Assembly: GCF_000019905.1 (NCBI RefSeq)
Contig: NC_010556.1
Coordinates: 1,824,001-1,888,000 of the forward strand
DNA length: 64,000 nt
Direction: 5' to 3'
Source: Exiguobacterium artemiae 255-15
GTDB lineage: Bacteria > Bacillota > Bacilli > Exiguobacteriales > Exiguobacteriaceae
The first letter of the stretch is position 1; every line of letters begins with the position of its first letter. Below are positions 36,256 through 44,645 of the stretch, piece by piece. The position numbers and the translations under genes are program-made. The notes under the pieces were generated by a model. The model searched no databases and was not told where the DNA came from. It worked only from the letters and a program-made list of their open reading frames with translations.

Positions 36256-39200
36256 TTTTTTATCCCCTTTGGTTCTACTTCTTCGCTTAATGTCCGTCTC
36301 GCTTCTTCCAGTTTAACGGATAATACTTCGGAAATACCGTTTTGTTGCATCGTCACACCATACAGGACATCAGCTGACTCCATCGTTCCCTTACGGTGGG
36401 TGATGATGATGAACTGGGTCTCACGTGCCAGTTGATGAACGAACTCTCCGAATCGGGCGACGTTCGCCTCATCGAGGGCTGCTTCGACCTCATCAAGAAC
36501 ACAGAACGGAACCGGTCGTGTTTTTAAGATAGCAAACAATAAAGCAATCGCTGTCAGTGCTCGTTCTCCGCCCGACAACAAGGACAGGTTCTGTAACTTT
36601 TTACCGGGCGGTTTAGCCACGATATCAATACCGCTTGTCAACAGATCTGTAGGGTCGACGAGAATCAAGTCGGCTTCTCCGCCGCCAAACAGTTCGCGGA
36701 ACGTTTCCCGGAAATGTTCCCGGACCGCTGTGTACGTCTGTTTGAACAGCCGGATGACTTCCCGGTCCATTTCTTCGATGACCGCATATAAATCGGTCTT
36801 CGCACTGACCAGATCGTCGCGTTGCGTGGACAGGAACGTAAAACGTTGATCGACTTCGGCAAACTCTTCAATCGCACCAAGATTGACAATCCCGATTTCC
36901 TCGAGTTGTCGTTTCAGAAGATGCAATTCTTCCTTTGCCTCCTCGAAAGAGATCGTCAGCGGTTGAATCAACTCGGCAACCAGCCCCATTTCTTCAAGTG
37001 TCTCATGACGGGTCTCAAGGCGTGTACTGAGCCGTCCCTGAGTAAGCCGGGCTTGATCGAGACGCTGTGTCGTTGCTTGCCGGGCTTCTGCCAGTTTCGC
37101 TTCCTGAATCCGTAACAGACGTAAGTTTTCTGCCGCCTGCTGAATTTCTGCCGTCACATGCGTCAATTCGCGTTCGACTGAAGTTTGTTCCTGTTGCATC
37201 TGCGTTTTCTCAGTGTGCAGGGCATCAATCTTCGCTTCGTCGAATCCTTCCAGGACATGCTTCAGATCACGGCGTTTATGACTTCGTTCTAATTTTGCAT
37301 GACTCAATGTCTCACGGAGGCGTGTTACCTCACGGTCGATTTGGTCATGTGTCATGCTGACCGTCCGTTCCTCAAGCAAGGCTTCCGCTTGCTGTTGCTT
37401 TAATTCTTCGACCGCAACTGCTCCGCGTGACTGTGCTTCCTTCAGTTGATCGATCGCTTGCCGCAATTCCGCTTGCCGGTTCGTTAACCGTTCCATGTCC
37501 TGCTCTGATGCCGCGATGATGGACTTCGCCTCTGCCGCTTGTTCAGCGAGACGGGTCAATTGACCGTCGTGGACCGATAATTCAGAAGATGTGACGGCTA
37601 GACTGCGCTTCGCATCCGTGTAGGCTTCGCGAACACTTTCCAACTGTGCTTGAACCAATTGAATATCACGGGTATTTGTTTCCAGCGAGCCGACGAGTTG
37701 TTGCATGGCTGTTTTCATTTCATCACGCCGACGCTCTTGTTCACGAATGACAGCTTGACCTTGTTTCAATCCCGCCTGCAACTCTTCCAGTTCACGGGAT
37801 TGGCTGAAGAGCGGTGTTCCTTTTTTACGACTGCCTCCCGTCATCGATCCGCCGACGTTAACGACGTCACCCTCGAGCGTCACGATCCGGTAACGGTGTC
37901 CGGTGGAACGGGCGATGGCATTGGCTTGTTCAAGTGATTCGACAACGAGTGTCGTCCCAAGCAGATTATCTTTTAATTTCGTAAAGTCTTCCCGCGTCGT
38001 GACCAGTTGACTTGCGACACCGAGATATCCTGGCATCCCTGACACGCTTTGTTGAACGGAAGCACTCAGTTCCCGGCGCTGAATCGACGAGAGCGGCATA
38101 AATGTCGCACGCCCCGCATTCAGCCGGCGCAACTCTTGGATCAGTTTCCGTCCCGTCACATCGGTATCGACGACGACGTTTTGCATCGCGCCGCCCAGTG
38201 CGGTCTCAATCGCCGCCTCGAAGCGGGCGGGAACGGTGATCAGTTCCGCGACGGCACCGTGGATACCGGCAATCCGGTCCCGCTGTTTTAAGACGGTTTT
38301 GACGGCTCCGAAATAACCACTGTAGTCGGCTTTGACGGATTCCAGAAATTCAATCCGGTCTTCGGTCTTATCGCGGCGTCGGTGAAGGTCGATGATCGAT
38401 TGTTCCATTTGGCGCAACGTATCCTGTTGCTGGCGATGCTGGTCTTGCTGTGTCTTTTCTTCCTGACGCAATGTTTCCAAGCGATTCCGTAATTCTTCTA
38501 CCTGTTCTGCAAGACGAATGGTTTCGGCTTCATACGTCGAACGATCCGTTTGTTTTGAGCCGACGTTTTCCGAAAAACTCCGTTGCTGCTCTTCGGCATG
38601 TAACAGATCTTGTTGCGCCCGATGGTATGCATTGGTCGTCGCTGCCAACCGGCTCGCTACTTCAAACGCTTCCGAACGCAATTGTTCGGCTTCTTTTTCA
38701 AAGTCCCGGTCGGAGTAAGATAAGGCGGCATCGGCTTGTTCCCGTTTTGCGACTGTTTGAAGGTACAATTGTTGTGTCTCTTGCTGTTGCTTCAGCACCG
38801 TCTGTTCTTCTTGTTCGATTTGTGCTACCCGTTGTTCTGCAACCGTTACTTCCTGTTCGAGACGCGCCTTCATTTCCGCTCCGTGCTTTTCCCTTTCTTT
38901 CGCCAGGTTTAAAGCCCCTTCGATTTCAACGAGTTTCGTCGATACGAGCCGCAGGCGGTCCTGCATTTCCGTTTCTAAGCGCCGCTTCTCTTCTAACGAT
39001 GTTTCTTGTGTTTCCCTTGTCGCTATTGTTTCTTGCAACCGCTCCTGCTCCGCAAGCAGTTGGGCTTGGCAGGATTCGATTTCCGTCGACACGTCAGTGA
39101 GTTGCGTCATATACTGCTCGATTTCGGTCGCAATGATTCCCCGTTCCAAGAAGTCATACCGTTCACGGGCTACTAAAAATTCTTTTGCCAGTGACGCTTG

Positions 39201-39821
39201 TTCCCGTAACGGCTCAATTCGTCCACCCAGTTCGTACAGAATATCATCGACACGGGAAAGATTTGTTTCTGTATCCGTCAGCTTTCTTTCGGCTTGTTTT
39301 TTACGGTTCCGGTATTTCAAAACACCGGCTGCCTCTTCGATGACAGAGCGCCGTTCTTCCGGTTTCCCGGAAATGACTTGTTCGACCCGTCCTTGACCGA
39401 TGATGGCAAACGCATCGCGGGACAACCCGGTATCCATGAATAAATCAAGCACGTCTTTTAAACGACACGGTTTTTTATTTAAGAAGTAATCACTGTCTCC
39501 GTTTCGCGTGACACGCCGCGTTACATTGATTTCTTGATACGGCAAAGCGACCGTCCCCGATTCATTGTCGAGCACAAGGGTGACTTCCGCAAATTGTTTC
39601 CGATGTTCCGAGATACTTCCGGCAAAGATGACATCTTCCATCTTCGCACCACGTAATGATTTAGCCGACTGCTCACCGAGCACCCAACGCACTGCATCCG
39701 ATATATTGGACTTCCCGCTGCCATTTGGTCCGACGACAGCCGTGACTCCCGGAAGGAAGTCGAGCTCCGTCCGACTAGCAAATGACTTGAAGCCATTGAT
39801 TTCAATTCGTTTTAAGTACAT
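36252..39821 (-). CDS. smc: Chromosome partition protein SMC
   Basis: Condensin ATPase that organises and segregates the chromosome. The protein has 1189 residues. The N-terminal head has Walker A GPNGSGKSN, followed by a coiled coil (about 170 to 500) and a hinge (about 510 to 680, with GGSMTGGSRK near its end). A return coiled coil (about 680 to 1020) and a C-terminal head with LLSGGERALTAIA and Walker B FCVLDEVEAALD complete it. I use ATG 39821 (GGGTGG upstream); a GTG three codons earlier is open. It forms a unit with ftsY. Confidence 0.97.
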   Translation of the reverse strand: MYLKRIEINGFKSFASRTELDFLPGVTAVVGPNGSGKSNISDAVRWVLGEQSAKSLRGAKMEDVIFAGSISEHRKQFAEVTLVLDNESGTVALPYQEINVTRRVTRNGDSDYFLNKKPCRLKDVLDLFMDTGLSRDAFAIIGQGRVEQVISGKPEERRSVIEEAAGVLKYRNRKKQAERKLTDTETNLSRVDDILYELGGRIEPLREQASLAKEFLVARERYDFLERGIIATEIEQYMTQLTDVSTEIESCQAQLLAEQERLQETIATRETQETSLEEKRRLETEMQDRLRLVSTKLVEIEGALNLAKEREKHGAEMKARLEQEVTVAEQRVAQIEQEEQTVLKQQQETQQLYLQTVAKREQADAALSYSDRDFEKEAEQLRSEAFEVASRLAATTNAYHRAQQDLLHAEEQQRSFSENVGSKQTDRSTYEAETIRLAEQVEELRNRLETLRQEEKTQQDQHRQQQDTLRQMEQSIIDLHRRRDKTEDRIEFLESVKADYSGYFGAVKTVLKQRDRIAGIHGAVAELITVPARFEAAIETALGGAMQNVVVDTDVTGRKLIQELRRLNAGRATFMPLSSIQRRELSASVQQSVSGMPGYLGVASQLVTTREDFTKLKDNLLGTTLVVESLEQANAIARSTGHRYRIVTLEGDVVNVGGSMTGGSRKKGTPLFSQSRELEELQAGLKQGQAVIREQERRRDEMKTAMQQLVGSLETNTRDIQLVQAQLESVREAYTDAKRSLAVTSSELSVHDGQLTRLAEQAAEAKSIIAASEQDMERLTNRQAELRQAIDQLKEAQSRGAVAVEELKQQQAEALLEERTVSMTHDQIDREVTRLRETLSHAKLERSHKRRDLKHVLEGFDEAKIDALHTEKTQMQQEQTSVERELTHVTAEIQQAAENLRLLRIQEAKLAEARQATTQRLDQARLTQGRLSTRLETRHETLEEMGLVAELIQPLTISFEEAKEELHLLKRQLEEIGIVNLGAIEEFAEVDQRFTFLSTQRDDLVSAKTDLYAVIEEMDREVIRLFKQTYTAVREHFRETFRELFGGGEADLILVDPTDLLTSGIDIVAKPPGKKLQNLSLLSGGERALTAIALLFAILKTRPVPFCVLDEVEAALDEANVARFGEFVHQLARETQFIIITHRKGTMESADVLYGVTMQQNGISEVLSVKLEEARRTLSEEVEPKGIKK

Positions 39822-39947
39822 CTTGACCACCCATATGTTTAAATTTCTTTTTGATTTTCTTTTAGTTTACCATAGCCGAAAGGTCTACAAAATGGTAGCT
39901 TTTATGGTAATGTTAGGCTTAAAGAGATGAAGAGGAGATTTTAAGAC

Positions 39948-40148
39948 ATGACAATTGAACAAATGATCGTAGAGATCCTGGATAAATTGAACATCATTAA
40001 CAAAGGCGTCATCAAGGCGGAACAATTCGACGGAACAAAAAATGACGATTTAAAAGAGATTTATGATTTCGTCATGATGCGTGAGTCGTTGACATTGGCA
40101 GAAGTCGATGCCATCGTCGATGAACTGAAATCACTGAAAACTGTTTAA
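39948..40148 (+). CDS. DUF1128 (UPF0435) family small protein
   Basis: Cytoplasmic protein of 66 residues, helical and charged: MIVEILDKLNIINKGVIKAEQF, then DDLKEIYDFVMMRESLTLAEVDAIVDEL (ends DDLKE and VDEL). It resembles the YfkK family of Bacillus; no function is established. The ATG has an AGAGGAG site. It is one of only three plus-strand genes here and sits between rnc and smc, which are neighbours in Bacillus. Confidence 0.85.
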   Translation: MTIEQMIVEILDKLNIINKGVIKAEQFDGTKNDDLKEIYDFVMMRESLTLAEVDAIVDELKSLKTV

Positions 40149-40157
40149 GATTCCTCA

Positions 40158-40194
40158 CAAAAAGGCACTCCATTTTGAAATGGGTGCCTTTTTT
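40158..40194. terminator. Bidirectional intrinsic terminator between DUF1128 gene and rnc
   Basis: Stem GGCACTCCATTT / AAATGGGTGCC with one mismatch, flanked by A-tract on the left and T-tract on the right. It serves the plus-strand DUF1128 gene and the convergent minus-strand rnc. Confidence 0.92.
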
Positions 40195-40198
40195 CATG

Positions 40199-40969
40199 TC
40201 AAAAGCTGTTTTTCAGTTCAAGCAAGGCTTGTTTGGCAGCTTGCTGTTCTGCTTCTTTTTTCGAGCGGCCGGTCCCGATGCCTTCCAGCTTATCCGCGAT
40301 GTGCACGCGTGAAATAAACTCCCGACTGTGTGCCGGTCCGCGTTCTTCGATGATTTCATACTCGATTTGTCCCAGTCCGACCCGCTGGATTGCTTCTTGG
40401 AGCTGACTTTTAAAATCAGTTTGTTCTTCAAAAAATCCAGACGCCACTTTCGGAAAAACCGCTTCGGCGAGGAATCGTTCTGCAGCTTCAATCCCTTGAT
40501 CGAGGTATAAGGCACCGATGAAGGCTTCAAATACATCCGCGAGTAGTGCCGGACGATTTCTTCCCCCTGTCAGTTCCTCTCCTTTACCAAGTAGAATCAT
40601 TTCAGAAAACTCATAATGATTCGCGAACTGGACCAGTGACGGCTCACAGACGATGGCCGCACGCAGCTTTGTTAATTCCCCCTCGGAACGTTCCGGGTAG
40701 TGTTGAAAGAGATAACGGGAGACTGTCAATTCAAGTACCGCGTCACCCAGAAATTCAAGACGTTCATTATCCCCGTCTGATTCACGCTGCTCATTCACAA
40801 ACGAAGAATGTGTAAATGCTTGTTTTAATAGTTCTACATTCGCAAAATGAATATCCAGCCGTTCCTGGAGCTGTCCGAACTTCTGTTCAATTTGCGCCAA
40901 AGCCCGTGAGTCTTTGCGTCGCTTTACATAGGGTCCTTTTCGGACACGACGTCCTTTTTGATTTGTCAT
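40199..40969 (-). CDS. rnc: Ribonuclease III
   Basis: Double-strand-specific endoribonuclease for rRNA and mRNA processing. It has 256 residues from ATG at 40969 (AGGAGG upstream). A basic N-terminal extension ([18 protein letters not shown]) precedes the catalytic domain with [17 protein letters not shown] (acidic active site). A C-terminal double-stranded RNA-binding domain ends [17 protein letters not shown]. It is the promoter-distal gene of the fap/fab operon region after acpP. Confidence 0.97.
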   Translation of the reverse strand: MTNQKGRRVRKGPYVKRRKDSRALAQIEQKFGQLQERLDIHFANVELLKQAFTHSSFVNEQRESDGDNERLEFLGDAVLELTVSRYLFQHYPERSEGELTKLRAAIVCEPSLVQFANHYEFSEMILLGKGEELTGGRNRPALLADVFEAFIGALYLDQGIEAAERFLAEAVFPKVASGFFEEQTDFKSQLQEAIQRVGLGQIEYEIIEERGPAHSREFISRVHIADKLEGIGTGRSKKEAEQQAAKQALLELKNSF

Positions 40970-40986
40970 AATGCCTCCTAAACAGC

Positions 40987-41018
40987 TAAATCCCACCGCA
41001 AATACGCGGTGGGTTCAG
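40987..41018 (-). terminator. Hairpin between acpP and rnc (weak terminator or mRNA stabiliser)
   Basis: A perfect 8-bp stem CCCACCGC/GCGGTGGG closes a 6-base loop, with outer AGCT pairing. The following minus-strand ATTTAGCTGTTTAG is poor in T, so it may only attenuate transcription into rnc or protect the abundant acpP message. Confidence 0.55.
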
Positions 41019-41027
41019 CTTCATATA

Positions 41028-41267
41028 TTAGACTTGTGTTTCGATGTAGCTAACGACATCGCCGACTGTTTTTAAGTTTTCTGCTTGGTCATCTTCGATT
41101 GTGATTTCGAATTTATCTTCGAGATCCATGACGAGTTCCATGACTTCAAGTGAATCTGCTCCGAGATCGTCTTTAAACGATTTGTCGAGTGTGATTTCAC
41201 TCTGTTCTTTCCCTAACTTCTCTGCGATTGCTTCTTGCACGTCTACTAAAATTTGTTCTTTTGTCAT
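41028..41267 (-). CDS. acpP: Acyl carrier protein
   Basis: Carrier of growing acyl chains in fatty acid synthesis. ATG at 41267 gives 79 acidic residues with the phosphopantetheine site LGADSLEVMEL (Ser39). The open frame reaches 23 codons further but that part covers the promoter. It follows fabG, as in Bacillus, and has its own promoter candidate. Confidence 0.98.
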   Translation of the reverse strand: MTKEQILVDVQEAIAEKLGKEQSEITLDKSFKDDLGADSLEVMELVMDLEDKFEITIEDDQAENLKTVGDVVSYIETQV

Positions 41268-41289
41268 TTTAAAATCCCTCCATGAGTTG

Positions 41290-41318
41290 AGTATATAAGA
41301 TGATTGCCAATTTGGCAA
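41290..41318 (-). promoter_or_regulatory. Sigma-A promoter of acpP with a dyad over the -35 box
   Basis: TTGCCA (41318-41313) and TATACT (41295-41290) are spaced 17 bases on the minus strand, 23 bases before the acpP start. The -35 box lies inside a perfect inverted repeat, 41304-41318, with TTGCCAA and TTGGCAA arms around one base. Confidence 0.65.
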
Positions 41319-41336
41319 AGTACTACCACAGTTCAC

Positions 41337-42068
41337 TTACATTGTCATGCCGCCATCGACTGCCAAAGTTTGACCAGTGATGTAACGGGCATTGTCTGAT
41401 GCGATGAAACTGACGAGCGATGCGATATCGTCCGTCTGACCAAATCGTTTTAACGGAATTTGATCGAGCGTCTGATTACGTTGCGCTTCTGTCAATTCAT
41501 CCGTCATATCGGTTTCAATGAAACCGGGACAAATCGCATTTGCCGTAACGCCTTTACTTGCCAGTTCACGTGCGACCGACTTCGTAAATCCGATCAGTCC
41601 CGCTTTCGCCGCTACATAGTTAGCTTGACCGGGATTACCGGTAATGCCGACGACGGAAGCAATATTGATGATGCGACCGCTCGTTTTTAATAATGGCCGC
41701 GTCGCCGCTTGTGTCACAAGAAACGCACCTTTTAAATTGGTGTTTAGAACCGCATCGAAATCTGCTTCTTTCATTCGCATTAACAGACCGTCACGCGTGA
41801 TTCCGGCATTGTTGACGACACAATCCAACTGACCGTAAGTATCGAGTGCCGTTTTCAGCAATGCCTTGACTTGCTCGGCATCAGCCACGTCTGCCTGGAC
41901 GGCGATGGCCTCACCGCCCGCATCGACGATAGCCGAAACAACTTCTTCTGCTTTTGCTGTATTCCCGGCGTAGTTCACGACGATCCGGAATCCGTCTGCC
42001 GCCAACCGTTTGGCGATAGCGGCTCCGATTCCACGTGAGGCGCCTGTGACGAGTGCTACCTTATTCAA
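41337..42068 (-). CDS. fabG: 3-oxoacyl-[ACP] reductase FabG
   Basis: NADPH-dependent short-chain reductase of the fatty acid elongation cycle. The 243 residues have the cofactor motif [16 protein letters not shown], and the Ser-Tyr-Lys site ([21 protein letters not shown]; ends NIAS and YVAAK). The start is a TTG at 42068 overlapping the fabD stop (TTGA), with GGAGG seven bases upstream. Confidence 0.97.
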   Translation of the reverse strand: MNKVALVTGASRGIGAAIAKRLAADGFRIVVNYAGNTAKAEEVVSAIVDAGGEAIAVQADVADAEQVKALLKTALDTYGQLDCVVNNAGITRDGLLMRMKEADFDAVLNTNLKGAFLVTQAATRPLLKTSGRIINIASVVGITGNPGQANYVAAKAGLIGFTKSVARELASKGVTANAICPGFIETDMTDELTEAQRNQTLDQIPLKRFGQTDDIASLVSFIASDNARYITGQTLAVDGGMTM

Positions 42069-42985
42069 CGAATCGCCTCCGCTTCCAATTGTTCAAGTGT
42101 CGTGATGCTGACAATCTTGACGTCTTTTTTAATCCGCTTGACGAGACCGCTGAGCGGTGACGAAGGACCGAATTCAATGAATGTATCCGCACCTTCTGCA
42201 ATCAATTTTTCCACACAGGCTTCAAAACGAACCGGTGAATACAATTGTTGGACAAGTAAACGGATCAACTCATCCGGCTGATCGTGGAAATCACTGTCGA
42301 CATTCGAGATGAATTTCGTTTTTGCCGCCTGGAATGGTGAAGAAACTAAGATATCTTCGAACCGTGAGGCAAACGGTGTCATTAACGACGAGTGGAATGC
42401 TCCTGATACATCAAGCGGCAGGACACGTTTCGCGCCCAACTCTTTTAATTTCGCAGTCGCCGTCTCGACAGCTGCAACTTGTCCTGAAATCACGAATTGT
42501 CCGGGACAGTTGTAATTGGCGATTTGAACGATTTCTCCCGTTGCCGCAATGGACTCGACAGCATGATGGGCTGCTTCGACGTCGTTTAAACCGATGACAG
42601 CTGCCATCGTCCCGCCCGTCACTTGATTCATCAGATTTCCTCGTTCGCGTACGAGATAAACTGCTTCACTTGCCGTTAAGACAGATGCGGCAACGAGTGC
42701 ACTGTACTCTCCGACGCTATGTCCGAGTACGAAGTCCGGCCGATGACCAAGCGCCGCATAACGATTCGCAAGCAACGTACTGTGTGCAACGATGGCAGGT
42801 TGTGCGATTTCCGTCGGTTTCAAATCTTCTTTTGTCCCTGTCGTCAACAGATCCGTTAAATCAAGACCAATCCGTGTCCCGAGGTCCATCAATGCTTGAC
42901 GTGACTCTTCATGATGGAGAAGTGTTTGTCCCATTCCTGGCATTTGTGATCCTTGACCTGGGAACATCCAAACCGTTTTACCCAT
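42065..42985 (-). CDS. fabD: Malonyl-CoA:ACP transacylase FabD
   Basis: Loads malonate onto acyl carrier protein. The 306 residues start [19 protein letters not shown]. The nucleophile motif [10 protein letters not shown] is near residue 90, and the catalytic His is in GAFHSSLM near 197. ATG at 42985 is used; the frame is open three codons earlier. It lies between plsX and fabG. Confidence 0.97.
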   Translation of the reverse strand: MGKTVWMFPGQGSQMPGMGQTLLHHEESRQALMDLGTRIGLDLTDLLTTGTKEDLKPTEIAQPAIVAHSTLLANRYAALGHRPDFVLGHSVGEYSALVAASVLTASEAVYLVRERGNLMNQVTGGTMAAVIGLNDVEAAHHAVESIAATGEIVQIANYNCPGQFVISGQVAAVETATAKLKELGAKRVLPLDVSGAFHSSLMTPFASRFEDILVSSPFQAAKTKFISNVDSDFHDQPDELIRLLVQQLYSPVRFEACVEKLIAEGADTFIEFGPSSPLSGLVKRIKKDVKIVSITTLEQLEAEAIR

Positions 42986-42998
42986 CCGTCTCACCCCT

Positions 42999-43994
42999 TT
43001 AGATTTCTTTCGTTTTTTTTGCCTCGATGATTTTTGTAACTACCTGCTGTTCGACCATCTGCTCTGCTTGTACCAACGCCCTGCTGAACGCGTAGGCATT
43101 ACTCGAACCGTGGGCTTTGATGACCGGAGCGGCAATCCCGAATAATCCGGCTCCGCCGTATTCTTCATAAGCAAGCAGTTGTTTCATTTTTTTCAGCTTC
43201 GGTTTTAAAATCAAAGCCGCGATTTTTGAACTGAATGAACTCATGAATTGTTCTTTCATGACGCCCATGATCATACTGGCGGCGCCTTCTGTGCTCTTTA
43301 ACAGCGTGTTTCCGGCGAAGCCTTCCGTCACGATGACATCCACTTCCCCGCTCATCGCTTCTCGCGCTTCGACATTCCCGACAAAATGGATGGGCGCGGT
43401 CTCAAGCAGAGGATAGGTCTCTTTCGTCAGGGCATTCCCTTTACCGGCTTCTGATCCGATATTCAGCAAGGCCACTTTCGGTTGTTTGATTCCTCTGACT
43501 TGTTCTGCGTAGACCGACCCCATGATCGCATAATCCAAAAGATGTTCGGCTTTTGCGTCTGGATTGGCACCGACATCCAAGATGACGACCCCTTTTCCAT
43601 TTCGTGTCGGGAACGTCGGCGCTAATGCCGGACGGTCAATCCCTTCAATCCGACCAATCACGAACAATCCGGCTGTCATGAGTGCACCCGTGTTGCCTGC
43701 TGAAATCAAAGCATCTGCTTCATTTGATTTCACCAGGTTTGCAGCCACCACGAGTGAGCTGTCTTTCTTGCGACGGATTGCTCGGACCGGTTCGTCTTCT
43801 CCGGTAATGACGGATGCGGCGTGAACGATTTTCACACGCGGATCCTTGATGTCATACGAACGTAATTTCAATTCGTCGCCGACCAGACGGATTTCAATTT
43901 GTTCCGTCGGACGCTCTGCTAAAAATTGAACGACTCCTTCTACGATGGCGCGTGGAGCATGATCTCCTCCCATTGCGTCTACTGCTAAAATCAT
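42999..43994 (-). CDS. plsX: Phosphate acyltransferase PlsX
   Basis: Converts acyl-ACP to acyl-phosphate for phospholipid synthesis. The 331 residues start [14 protein letters not shown], a family hallmark. Further motifs include SAGNTGALM and [23 protein letters not shown] (ends NVEAR and FAGN). The ATG has GGAGGAG inside the end of fapR; the genes are overlapping. Confidence 0.98.
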   Translation of the reverse strand: MILAVDAMGGDHAPRAIVEGVVQFLAERPTEQIEIRLVGDELKLRSYDIKDPRVKIVHAASVITGEDEPVRAIRRKKDSSLVVAANLVKSNEADALISAGNTGALMTAGLFVIGRIEGIDRPALAPTFPTRNGKGVVILDVGANPDAKAEHLLDYAIMGSVYAEQVRGIKQPKVALLNIGSEAGKGNALTKETYPLLETAPIHFVGNVEAREAMSGEVDVIVTEGFAGNTLLKSTEGAASMIMGVMKEQFMSSFSSKIAALILKPKLKKMKQLLAYEEYGGAGLFGIAAPVIKAHGSSNAYAFSRALVQAEQMVEQQVVTKIIEAKKTKEI

Positions 43995-44560
43995 TTTGAC
44001 TCCTCCTTACTACTTCGATACACCGTAAATTCACCGATGAACACACACTCATCGCCGACAAAACTCTCGACGTTGATGTCCGATCGGCCATCCTGCCGGT
44101 GCGAACTGACGAATGCTTTTGCCACGACACGTTCACCGACGTGAACGGACCGTGTAAACTGGACGTTGGCTTTTGTCGTCAAAGCCAGTTCATCATCAAT
44201 CAAGGCGATGGCTAATGAATTGGCTTGGGCAAACAAAATATGTCCGCGGGCAATGGCATTTCGGCTGAACGCGTGTTCCGGTAGGATTTCTAAAATCGAA
44301 ATTGCCGATGTATCTAGTTTCAGGTCAATCATATCACCAATGACTTCATTTTCAGTCAATGTACGCACATCATCTAGCCGTTCCGTCGCGACGTGTTTAA
44401 TCCGTTCACGTAATTCCGGAATCTTCATTTCCATCCGGTCCAGTCGAATGGTCTGGATACTGACATTGAAATGAGTGGCTAATGCTTCATCCGTAATGAA
44501 CGGATTTTGTTCAATTGTATGCTGTAGTTCAGTTTGTCGCTCTTTTTTAGGTACCCGCAT
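43991..44560 (-). CDS. fapR: Fatty acid biosynthesis repressor FapR
   Basis: Malonyl-CoA-responsive repressor of lipid synthesis. The 189 residues from ATG at 44560 (GGGAGGA upstream) have an N-terminal DeoR-type helix-turn-helix ([24 protein letters not shown]; ends RQTEL and ATHF). A hotdog effector domain follows, with [19 protein letters not shown] and [10 protein letters not shown]. It is first in the fapR-plsX-fabD-fabG operon and its operator lies at its own promoter, implying autoregulation. Confidence 0.96.
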   Translation of the reverse strand: MRVPKKERQTELQHTIEQNPFITDEALATHFNVSIQTIRLDRMEMKIPELRERIKHVATERLDDVRTLTENEVIGDMIDLKLDTSAISILEILPEHAFSRNAIARGHILFAQANSLAIALIDDELALTTKANVQFTRSVHVGERVVAKAFVSSHRQDGRSDINVESFVGDECVFIGEFTVYRSSKEESK

Positions 44561-44592
44561 GTACGTTCCTCCCACAAGAAGGATAACTACCA

Positions 44593-44609
44593 TTATTACC
44601 TGGTACTAA
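44593..44609 (-). promoter_or_regulatory. FapR operator
   Basis: Minus-strand TTAGTACCAGGTAATAA is a near-palindrome that matches the Bacillus FapR site (TTAGTACCTRDTACTAA as I recall it) at nearly all positions. It begins a few bases after the -10 box, over the expected transcription start, so binding would block initiation. Confidence 0.85.
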
Positions 44610-44613
44610 TAGT

Positions 44614-44642
44614 AGTATATATCCCTTGTTGTTCACTTTCAA
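44614..44642 (-). promoter_or_regulatory. Sigma-A promoter of the fapR-plsX-fabD-fabG operon
   Basis: TTGAAA (44642-44637) and TATACT (44619-44614) are spaced exactly 17 bases on the minus strand, between the recG stop and the FapR operator. Confidence 0.8.
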
Positions 44643-44645
44643 GTA

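Noticed and set aside
38450-39100. A 216-codon plus-strand frame opposite smc.
   Set aside because: It is antisense to the coiled coil of smc, has no ribosome site or recognisable protein character, and arises from biased codon usage on the coding strand.
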